Shown one piece after another: positions 1-6,090 of a DNA stretch of 23,987 nucleotides. The notes beneath the pieces are model-generated. The model was not told where the DNA came from and did no database searches. It saw only the letters and a program-made list of their open reading frames with translations. The stretch spans positions 1 to 23,987 of the forward strand of contig CAZGTM010000055.1 in NCBI GenBank assembly GCA_964528595.1. Reading direction: 5' to 3'. Position 1 is the stretch's first letter. Each line of letters begins with the position of its first letter. The position numbers and the translations under genes were made by a program. The stretch comes from CAYFKJ01 sp964528595. Its GTDB lineage: Bacteria; Pseudomonadota; Alphaproteobacteria; UBA2966.

Positions 1-1
1 C

Positions 2-445
2 AAGCGCGGCTATGCCAGCGCGGTGCTGGAGATCGGCCAAATGGTCTCCCTGATCCCCAAACCGTTCAAGGACGACCCCAAACCGCAAACCGCCCGCGAT
101 ATTGAAGTCGCCATCGGCCCGTTGCGTGAAATCGGCAACAAACTGGTCGACAACGGCGGCGTCAACATCGCCGCCGCCCAGATCGTCAACCAGATCGCCA
201 ACAAACTGCCCAGGCTCGGCCGCGCCTCCGATGACATCCGCGCCGCCGCCTGGGACAAACACACGGCCGGCCTCAAGGGTGGGGACGCGAAGGCCTGGAA
301 AAAAGCCAAGGCGTCGTTCGCGGATTGCCAAGACCGCACGTTCGGCGGCTACGTCTCTCTGCGACAGTGCCTGAGTTCACAGCACGACATCATGGTCGGC
401 AAGCTCAACACACGCTATTGGCAGGCCACCGACCAGAATATGTGA
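2..445 (+). CDS. Hypothetical protein, 3' end only (N terminus outside the window)
   Basis: An open frame enters from the left edge (first full codon at base 2) and ends at the TGA at 443-445, giving 147 visible residues. I do not recognise the family. The visible part is soluble and mostly helical in character, with no membrane segment. It has a Lys/Ala-rich patch (residues GDAKAWKKAKASF) and two cysteines near the C terminus in the context FADCQDRTFGGYVSLRQC. A GTG at 23 lies in frame, but the frame is open upstream of it, so the gene most likely starts before the window. Codon use is GC-rich, like the housekeeping genes here. REP-like palindromes follow directly downstream and probably mark the end of the transcription unit. 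No function is assigned. Confidence 0.6.
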   Translation, partial: KRGYASAVLEIGQMVSLIPKPFKDDPKPQTARDIEVAIGPLREIGNKLVDNGGVNIAAAQIVNQIANKLPRLGRASDDIRAAAWDKHTAGLKGGDAKAWKKAKASFADCQDRTFGGYVSLRQCLSSQHDIMVGKLNTRYWQATDQNM

Positions 446-452
446 TTTTTTC

Positions 453-479
453 GTCATCCCGCACTTGTTGCGGGATCCA
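453..479 (+). repeat. REP-like palindrome, copy 1
   Basis: GTCATCCCGC, a 7-base loop (acttgtt), then GCGGGATCCA. The arms pair as ATCCCGC/GCGGGAT. It shares the GTCATYCCG ... CGGRATCCA frame with copies at 532-569 (inverted) and 12840-12865. It lies 8 bases after a stop codon in the convergent gap between two genes and may act as a transcript end. Confidence 0.6.
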
Positions 480-531
480 TGCCTGAGCGCCTGGTTTCCA
501 CGAGGCGGTTTCAAACGGAGTGACGACGGAA

Positions 532-569
532 TGGATTCCGGACAAGCGCTTCGCGCTTTTCGGAATGAC
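532..569 (-). repeat. REP-like palindrome, copy 2 (inverted)
   Basis: Read on the minus strand this begins GTCATTCCG and ends CGGAATCCA, the same ends as copies 1 and 3. The centre adds an AAGCGC/GCGCTT stem around TTC, making a long two-tier hairpin. Copies 1 and 2 face each other between convergent genes, a typical setting for such elements, and probably form a bidirectional terminator. Confidence 0.6.
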
Positions 570-583
570 AGGGATAGATCAAT

Positions 584-952
584 CTAGTTTTGGTCGCCCG
601 GTTTCATGTAGCGGGGATTGGCCAGCCGCAGCTTATCCTTCACCGTTTGCCTCAGATGATCCAGCACTTCGACGTTGCGGCCGTCCAGTTCTCCGGCCTC
701 GATCATCTCCGCCAACCGGGCATTCAGCTCCTCCAGGTTTCCGCTGTCCCGCAGCAATTCGCGCAGCCTTGACTGTTCTTCGGCATCCATCGCCGCACCG
801 TCCGACAAGGTGCGCTGTATGGTCGCCAGGAGATTTAGGGCAATACGAAGCTGAAAGGCAGTGCGCCCTTCGAGGTTCGGCGCGACGTCGGTGGCAAGAA
901 ATTCGCTGACCGCTTCGATCAGTTCGGCGGCGTCGGGGCGGTCTGTCGGCAT
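584..952 (-). CDS. DUF6285 domain protein
   Basis: A 122-residue acidic, helical protein. From memory, its sequence (start MPTDRPDAAELIEAVSEFL, then EGRTAFQLRIALNLLATIQR, end DHLRQTVKDKLRLANPRYM) fits DUF6285. That family commonly sits beside phosphotransferases and acyl-CoA dehydrogenases of the FadE36/ACAD10 kind; its biochemical role is not established. It has no signal peptide or membrane segment. The ATG at 952 follows GAGA about 8 bases upstream. The gene starts 25 bases after the stop of the kinase gene and is probably the last gene of the uvrA-kinase-DUF6285 unit. The usual third partner, an acyl-CoA dehydrogenase, is not seen. Its 3' end faces the REP-like pair at 453-569. Confidence 0.75.
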   Translation of the reverse strand: MPTDRPDAAELIEAVSEFLATDVAPNLEGRTAFQLRIALNLLATIQRTLSDGAAMDAEEQSRLRELLRDSGNLEELNARLAEMIEAGELDGRNVEVLDHLRQTVKDKLRLANPRYMKPGDQN

Positions 953-977
953 ACCGGTTCTCTATTCAATCAGACGG

Positions 978-1979
978 TCAATCGACCAGTTGCAGGAGAT
1001 CGTATTCGGTTTCAGCGGCGCGGCGGCCGATGGCGGCCTTTTCCATGGAACGGTCGGTGCCGCTGAGGTGGCCAAAGGCGAACTGCAGACAGATTATGCC
1101 CCATTTCAAGCAACCGAAAACCAACCAATAGTGCAAGGTTTCGGGGCTGACCGGGTCGCCGCCGCCGGCCGCATAGCCCTCAAGCATGTCATCGACCTCA
1201 CCGAACCCGCCGACGGTTTTCTCTTCGCCGTAACGCCAGGCGGGAATGCAGATCCAGCCGAGGTCGCCGACCGGGTTGCCAAGCTGGGCCAGCTCCCAAT
1301 CCAACACGCCGCACAGGCCTTCCGGTCCGACCATGATATTGCCGTTGCGAAAATCGCCGTGGATCAGACAGTGGCCGTCACCTGCCAGTTCGGCGCGCTC
1401 GGCCAACCAGCGGAGGCCGTATTGGAAACCGGGATGGGGGTGGCCGAATTCATTCAGCACGGAACGGTAATCCGCCAACATCTCCAGAACGGTTTGGGAT
1501 TTGAGCGGCGGCAGCTGGTCTTGCGGAAGGTTATGAATTTGAGCCGCCGCCCTGCCGCACTGGTAGGCCAGCCGTGTGCGCGCGTCGGCAAATGCCTCGT
1601 CCCTCAATATCCGCCTCGCCAACGTCTCGCCTTCCAGCCGCTGCATGACGAAGCCTTCGCTGGTCCGCTCCTCGGCCTCGAGAAAGAACGGCACTTCGGG
1701 GGTCGCAACGCCGGCGCCGTTGGCCAATCTGATAAGTTTGCCCTCGGTGATCCGGCTGACGCTGAACGGGCTAGCCGCCGAGGCGGTCATGGGATCGCGC
1801 TTGAGGATAAGCGGAACTTCCTCGCCGTCGGACAGCACCGCCTCGAACGACCAGGTCTCGCGGCTCGCCCCCATCGACAATTGCCTGAGCCCGGCAAGTC
1901 CGGTCCCACCGCCATAGTGCGCCGCGAGTTTTTCCCGCAAGACGGCTTCGAGCCGTTCGACGTTGGCGTCCGGATTCAG
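978..1979 (-). CDS. Phosphotransferase family protein (APH fold, ACAD10/FadE36-like)
   Basis: A kinase of the aminoglycoside phosphotransferase fold (PF01636). Members next to fatty-acid genes are thought to phosphorylate hydroxyacyl-CoA or related substrates rather than antibiotics; that role is inferred here. Numbered from the start chosen here (333 residues), I see the nucleotide-binding Lys in LILKRD (about 60), the catalytic loop IHGDFRNGN (about 206-214, Asp 209) and the metal site GVLDWE (about 224-229, Asp 227). The first standard start in frame is a TTG at 1940 without a good ribosome-binding site. Thirteen codons upstream, a CTG at 1979 lies 5 bases after GGGGGAGG. The frame is open up to the uvrA stop, so I chose CTG. 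The gene follows uvrA by 15 bases and is probably co-transcribed with it. Confidence 0.85.
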   Translation of the reverse strand: MNPDANVERLEAVLREKLAAHYGGGTGLAGLRQLSMGASRETWSFEAVLSDGEEVPLILKRDPMTASAASPFSVSRITEGKLIRLANGAGVATPEVPFFLEAEERTSEGFVMQRLEGETLARRILRDEAFADARTRLAYQCGRAAAQIHNLPQDQLPPLKSQTVLEMLADYRSVLNEFGHPHPGFQYGLRWLAERAELAGDGHCLIHGDFRNGNIMVGPEGLCGVLDWELAQLGNPVGDLGWICIPAWRYGEEKTVGGFGEVDDMLEGYAAGGGDPVSPETLHYWLVFGCLKWGIICLQFAFGHLSGTDRSMEKAAIGRRAAETEYDLLQLVD

Positions 1980-1994
1980 GAGTACCTCCCCCGA

Positions 1995-4958
1995 CTATGC
2001 GCTCTTTTTGCGGCGAGCCGGTTTTTTCGCGGCTTTGGTCGATTTGGTCTTCTTTGCCGCTTTTTTCAGGGGCGCTTTGACAGCTTTGGTCTTTTTTGCG
2101 CCTTTGATGGTTTTGCGGGGTGCCCGGGAGGCCTTGGCGAGAACCTTCTTCAAATAGTCACCGGTAAAACTGCCCTTGACCTTGGCGACGTCCTCGGGGG
2201 TACCGGCGGCGACGACCTTGCCGCCCTTGTCGCCACCTTCGGGGCCGAGGTCGAGCACCCAGTCCGCCGTCTTGATGATGTCGAGATTGTGCTCGATCAC
2301 CACCACCGTGTTGCCGGTATCGACCAGGGTATGCAGCACCTCCAGCAATTTGGAGACGTCTTCGAAGTGCAGACCCGTGGTGGGCTCGTCCAGGATGTAG
2401 AGCGTCTGGCCCGTGGCCCGTTTGGAAAGTTCCTTGGCCAATTTGACGCGTTGTGCCTCGCCGCCGGAGAGGGTGGTGGCGGCCTGACCCAAATGGATAT
2501 AGCCCAAGCCGACGCGCTGCAGCGTTACCAGCTTGTCGCGGATCACCGGCACGGCGGTGAAGAAGTCGGCGCCTTCGTCGACGGTCATGTCGAGCACGTC
2601 GGCGATGGATTTGTCCTTGAACTTAACCTCCAGCGTCTCGCGGTTGTAGCGCCGTCCCTTGCAGACGTCGCACTGCACGTAGACGTCGGGCAGGAAGTGC
2701 ATCTCGATCTTGATCATGCCGTCGCCCTGGCAGGCCTCGCAGCGCCCGCCCTTGACGTTGAAGCTGAAGCGGCCCGGCTTGTAGCCGCGTGCGCCGGCTT
2801 CCGGCAGGCCGGCAAACCAGTCGCGGATCGGCGTGAAGGCGCCGGTGTAGGTGGCGGGATTTGAGCGCGGCGTGCGGCCGATGGGCGACTGGTCGATGTC
2901 GATGATCTTGTCGAGGAATTCGAGGCCTTCGATGCGGTCGTGGGCACCTGGATGGTGGCGGGCGTTGTTGAGGCTGCGCGCGGTCGCCTTGTAAAGCGTT
3001 TCGATCACCAACGTCGACTTGCCGCTGCCCGAAACGCCGGTGACGGCGGTGAAAGTGCCGAGCGGAATTTCGGCGTCAACACCGTGCAGATTGTTGGCGG
3101 TCGCCCCCAGCACCTTGATCTTCTGCCCGGGGTGACCCGGCCGCCGGTCGGTCGGCACGGAGATCTGCCTGGTGCCGACGAGATATTGGCCGGTCAGGCT
3201 GTCGGCGCTCTGCATGATGATCTTGGGCGGACCCTCGGCCACCACTTCGCCGCCATGAATGCCGGCGCCTGGCCCCATGTCGATGACGTGATCGGCGGCG
3301 TGGATCGCTTCCTCGTCGTGTTCGACGACAATCACGGTATTGCCGATGTCGCGCAGCCGCACGAGTGTTTCCAGGAGCCGCGCGTTGTCGCGCTGATGCA
3401 ATCCGATGGATGGTTCGTCCAGCACGTAGAGCACGCCCGTCAGGCCCGAGCCGATCTGGGAGGCGAGCCGGATGCGCTGGCTTTCGCCGCCCGACAGCGT
3501 GCCGGACGAGCGCGACAAGGTTAGGTATTCCAGACCCACCTTGTTGAGGAAACCAAGCCGTTCATTGATTTCCTTGAGGATACGTTCGGCGATCTCCAAC
3601 TGTTTGTCGTTGAGCTTTGCGCCCAGTCCTTCGAACCAGGCGCCTGCGCCATGGATCGACATGGCGGCCACCTGGCTGATGTGCAGACCGTCGATCTTGA
3701 CCGCCAGGGCTTCCTGCTTGAGGCGTTGGCCGCCGCAGGCCTCGCAGGGCGCAGAGCTTTGGTAGCGGCCGAGTTCCTCCCGCATCCAGGAAGAATCGGT
3801 TTCACGCCAACGGCGTTCCAGGTTGGGGATGACGCCCTCGAAAACGCGCTCCGTCGAATAGGAGCGTTCGTCGTTTTCGTAGACCATCTTGACGGTTTCC
3901 TTGCCCGAACCGAACAGGATGCCGTTGCGGGCGCGTTCCGCCAGTTCATTGAACGGCGTATGGACGCTGACCTTGTAGTGCTTGGCGAGGCTCTCCAGGG
4001 CCTGGGTGTAGTAGGGCGAGGTGGTCTTGGACCAGGGCACGATAGCGCCCTGGCTGAGGCTGAGATTGGCGTCGGGAACCACGAGGTCGGCATCGAAATC
4101 GAGTGTCGTGCCCAGTCCGTCGCAGGAGGGGCAGGCGCCGAAGGGGTTGTTGAAGGAGAACAGCCGCGGTTCGATTTCCTCAATGGTGAAGCCGGAGACC
4201 GGGCAGGCGAACTTGGCCGAGAACATCGTGCGCTCGCCGCCGTCCGCGCTCTCGGCGACGGCCAGGCCGTCGGCCAACTCCAGCGCCGTCTCGATGCTGT
4301 CGGCCAGGCGGTTGCCGAGATCGCCCTTGATGACGACGCGGTCGACGACGACTTCGATGTCGTGCTTGAGCTTCTTGTTGAGCGCCGGGGCGTCCTCGAT
4401 CTCGTAGTGTTCGCCGTCGATCTTGACGCGCTGGAAGCCGCGCTTCATCAGTTCGGCGAGCTCCTTGCGGTATTCGCCCTTGCGGCCGCGCACGATGGGG
4501 GCCAACAGATAGAGCCGCGTGCCTTCCTCCATCTCCAGCAGCCGGTCGACCATTTGGGAAACCGTCTGGCTTTCGATGGGCAGGCCGGTGGCAGGCGAGT
4601 AGGGGATGCCGATGCGGGCGAACAGCAGACGAAGGTAGTCGTAGATCTCCGTCACCGTGCCGACGGTCGAGCGGGGATTGCGCGAGGTGGTCTTCTGTTC
4701 GATGGAGATCGCCGGCGACAGGCCCTCGATGCTTTCGACGTCGGGCTTCTGCATCATCTCCAGGAACTGCCGGGCGTAGGCCGACAGGCTTTCGACATAG
4801 CGCCGCTGTCCCTCGGCATAGATCGTGTCGAAGGCCAGCGACGATTTACCGGAGCCCGAAAGGCCGGTAATGACGGTCAGCGTATCGCGGGGAATTTCGA
4901 CATCGACGCCGCGCAGATTGTGTTCTCGGGCGCCCCGGATGGAGATATTTTTTTGCAT
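1995..4958 (-). CDS. uvrA: UvrABC excinuclease subunit A, with lysine-rich C-terminal tail
   Basis: The DNA-damage recognition ATPase of nucleotide excision repair, working as a dimer with UvrB in the cytoplasm. 987 residues, longer than the usual ~940-960. First Walker A is GLSGSGKSS (residues 32-40), followed by the first zinc module, the LSGGESQRIRL signature and LDEPSIGLHQRD. Then come the second Walker A GVSGSGKST, the second zinc module (CEACQGDG ... CDVCKGR), LSGGEAQRVKL and LDEPTTGLH. The first zinc module reads CPVSGF, so one of the four usual cysteines is Ser. Residues from about 935 form a tail with 19 Lys and 4 Arg in 53 residues and no acidic residue, resembling histone H1 or eukaryote-like DNA-coating tails. 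It is transcribed divergently from ssb and followed at 15 bases by the kinase gene. Confidence 0.97.
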   Translation of the reverse strand: MQKNISIRGAREHNLRGVDVEIPRDTLTVITGLSGSGKSSLAFDTIYAEGQRRYVESLSAYARQFLEMMQKPDVESIEGLSPAISIEQKTTSRNPRSTVGTVTEIYDYLRLLFARIGIPYSPATGLPIESQTVSQMVDRLLEMEEGTRLYLLAPIVRGRKGEYRKELAELMKRGFQRVKIDGEHYEIEDAPALNKKLKHDIEVVVDRVVIKGDLGNRLADSIETALELADGLAVAESADGGERTMFSAKFACPVSGFTIEEIEPRLFSFNNPFGACPSCDGLGTTLDFDADLVVPDANLSLSQGAIVPWSKTTSPYYTQALESLAKHYKVSVHTPFNELAERARNGILFGSGKETVKMVYENDERSYSTERVFEGVIPNLERRWRETDSSWMREELGRYQSSAPCEACGGQRLKQEALAVKIDGLHISQVAAMSIHGAGAWFEGLGAKLNDKQLEIAERILKEINERLGFLNKVGLEYLTLSRSSGTLSGGESQRIRLASQIGSGLTGVLYVLDEPSIGLHQRDNARLLETLVRLRDIGNTVIVVEHDEEAIHAADHVIDMGPGAGIHGGEVVAEGPPKIIMQSADSLTGQYLVGTRQISVPTDRRPGHPGQKIKVLGATANNLHGVDAEIPLGTFTAVTGVSGSGKSTLVIETLYKATARSLNNARHHPGAHDRIEGLEFLDKIIDIDQSPIGRTPRSNPATYTGAFTPIRDWFAGLPEAGARGYKPGRFSFNVKGGRCEACQGDGMIKIEMHFLPDVYVQCDVCKGRRYNRETLEVKFKDKSIADVLDMTVDEGADFFTAVPVIRDKLVTLQRVGLGYIHLGQAATTLSGGEAQRVKLAKELSKRATGQTLYILDEPTTGLHFEDVSKLLEVLHTLVDTGNTVVVIEHNLDIIKTADWVLDLGPEGGDKGGKVVAAGTPEDVAKVKGSFTGDYLKKVLAKASRAPRKTIKGAKKTKAVKAPLKKAAKKTKSTKAAKKPARRKKSA

Positions 4959-5017
4959 TCGTGCCGGTTTTTCTCTTCAGAACGGGACAACCCCCCGGGG
5001 AGGGACGGAAACGATCC

Positions 5018-5048
5018 ATCATAAATGATGTGGGCAGATTTTCGTCAA
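5018..5048 (-). promoter_or_regulatory. Candidate uvrA promoter
   Basis: On the minus strand TTGACG (5043-5048) is followed after 19 bases by TATGAT (5018-5023), about 60 bases upstream of the uvrA ATG. The hexamers are good (5/6 each), but the spacer is longer than the preferred 17. An inverted repeat, CATCAT-AA-ATGATG (5017-5030), overlaps the -10 element and could be an operator. Confidence 0.4.
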
Positions 5049-5154
5049 ACTATTCGCATCCCCCCCAACAATTCGCACCCAGGTGGTGGCTTTTGACCGA
5101 TCAGCGGCTATAGTGCCGCAGGCCTAAATTTGCGGGTACACAAGCACCACAAGA

Positions 5155-5176
5155 TCGTGCTATTAATCTAGCACGA
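5155..5176. promoter_or_regulatory. Inverted repeat next to the ssb SOS box
   Basis: A perfect 7-base inverted repeat, TCGTGCT and AGCACGA, with 8 bases (attaatct) between. It ends 4 bases before the GAAC-N7-GAAC box. The centre contains TATTAAT, which could serve as the ssb -10 element, so the repeat would then straddle the promoter. It could be a second operator; no known regulator is assigned. Confidence 0.4.
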
Positions 5177-5180
5177 ATGA

Positions 5181-5195
5181 GAACATATGGGGAAC
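5181..5195. promoter_or_regulatory. SOS (LexA) box, alphaproteobacterial type
   Basis: GAAC, seven bases (atatggg), GAAC. This is an exact match to the direct-repeat LexA operator of alphaproteobacteria (GTTC-N7-GTTC / GAAC-N7-GAAC). It overlaps the GGGGAA ribosome-binding site of ssb and ends 6 bases before the ssb ATG at 5202. It would repress ssb until DNA damage. It lies about 220 bases from the uvrA ATG, so direct repression of uvrA is less certain. Confidence 0.8.
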
Positions 5196-5201
5196 ATAAT
5201 C

Positions 5202-5848
5202 ATGGCGGGCAGCCTCAACAAAGTACTTTTGATCGGCAACCTGGGGGCTGACCCGGAAATCCGGACGACCAACGACGGCACCAAGCTGTGCAACCTCAGG
5301 ATCGCCACCAGCGAGGGCTGGCGCGACCGTAATTCGGGCGAACGCCGGGAAAAAACCGAGTGGCACCGCGTCGTGATCTGGAACCCCCAGGGCGGCAAGC
5401 GCGGCCTCGTCGACATCTGCGAGCAATACCTGCGCAAGGGCTCCAAGGTCTACATCGAAGGCCAGCTCCAAACCCGCAAATGGCAGGACCAGAGCGGCCA
5501 GGACCGCTATTCCACCGAGGTCGTGCTGCGTCCCTTCAACGGCGAACTGACCATGCTTGACAGTCGCTCCGGCGGCGGCGGNNNNNNNNNNNNNNNNNNN
5601 NNNNNNNNNNNNNNNNNNNNNNNNNNNNNNNNNNNNNNNNNNNNNNNNNNNNNNNNNNNNNNNNNNNNNNNNNNNNNNNNNTGCGTCCCTTCAACGGCGA
5701 ACTGACCATGCTTGACAGTCGCTCCGGCGGCGGCGGGGGCGGTGACTTCGGCGGCGGCGGAGGCGGTGGTGGTGATTATGGCGGCGGCGGCAACGACTTC
5801 GGCGGCGGCGGCAGCGCCCCCGACATCGACGACGAAATTCCGTTCTAG
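5202..5848 (+). CDS. ssb: Single-stranded DNA-binding protein (interrupted by an assembly gap)
   Basis: SSB coats single-stranded DNA in replication, recombination and repair as a tetramer. The N terminus MAGSLNKVLLIGNLGADPEI and the segment TEWHRVVIWN are the OB fold. The C terminus DIDDEIPF is the standard acidic tip that binds partner proteins. The linker is glycine-rich (DFGGGG, DYGGGG, NDFGGGG). ATG 5202 is chosen over the in-frame ATG at 5187, because GGGGAA lies about 7 bases upstream and the protein then begins at the conserved MAGS. As written the frame is broken by 100 N (5582-5681), but bases 5682-5736 repeat 5527-5581. Removing the gap plus one repeat copy (155 bases) restores one frame of 163 residues, a normal SSB length. 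SOS control is expected from the upstream box. Confidence 0.95.
5582..5681. other. Scaffold gap of 100 N within ssb
   Basis: Exactly 100 N, the usual placeholder for a gap of unknown size. It falls in the GGC-repeat-rich linker of ssb, a low-complexity sequence that tends to break assemblies. The flanks are duplicated, so the true gap length is probably negative (overlapping contigs). Confidence 0.98.
5682..5736 (+). repeat. 55-base duplicate of 5527-5581 (contig-end overlap)
   Basis: The 55 bases after the gap (TGCGTCCCTTC ... ending in GGCGGCGG) are identical to the 55 bases before it. A k-mer-sized overlap at a contig end is the simplest explanation. It is not a biological duplication, because merging the copies gives an intact SSB reading frame ending in DDEIPF. 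Confidence 0.9.
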
Positions 5849-5876
5849 GGATCGGGTCGCCTGTTTTCTGCGGTTG

Positions 5877-5895
5877 CCCGCCGAAGGCAGGCGGG
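5877..5895. terminator. Hairpin between convergent ssb and cyclase genes
   Basis: CCCGCC, 7-base loop, GGCGGG, 28 bases after the ssb stop. The stem is strong, but neither side has a T run, so intrinsic termination is uncertain. Confidence 0.35.
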
Positions 5896-5987
5896 ACAAT
5901 CGATCAACTCGTCGCCAGTCCGTTCCTAATCGGCAAACAATAACGGCGATCAATCATCCGTCACGACCGGCTAGATTGCGTGGCCAA

Positions 5988-6016
5988 TGTCCGGCTTGGG
6001 TCGGATCTTGGATGTT
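5988..6016 (+). repeat. Degenerate intergenic repeat, copy A (TGTCYG-CTT-GGGTC type)
   Basis: TGTCCGGCTTGGGTC followed by GGATCTTGGATGTT resembles the element at 8047-8074 (TGTCTGCTTCGGGTC ... CGGACATT). The rest of the 242-base gap between ssb and the cyclase gene shows no gene. Confidence 0.35.
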
Positions 6017-6090
6017 TATTAGGTCTACGCTAAAGGTCTGCCGATTGCCGACGGGAGATATGAATGGTGACAGTAGCAATCAACTAAATT

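Noticed and set aside
861..2864. Long + strand open frame (667 codons) opposite the kinase and uvrA
   Set aside because: It is antisense to two well-supported genes, has no recognisable domain, and such frames are common opposite GC-rich coding DNA.
3651..5024. 457-codon + strand frame opposite uvrA
   Set aside because: Composition-driven shadow; the sequence is low in motifs and rich in repeated Leu/Asp/Val patterns mirroring the uvrA codons.
5093..5114. TTGACC ... TATAGT as an ssb promoter
   Set aside because: Only 10 bases separate the hexamers, too short for sigma70.
5187..5201. Upstream ATG of ssb giving the N terminus MGNIIMAG
   Set aside because: It lies inside the LexA box and has no upstream ribosome-binding site, while GGGGAA is correctly spaced for the ATG at 5202.
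5696..5845. Glycine-coding GGC repeats in ssb as a possible tandem-repeat element or CRISPR-like array
   Set aside because: They encode the normal Gly-rich SSB linker; there is no regular repeat-spacer structure.
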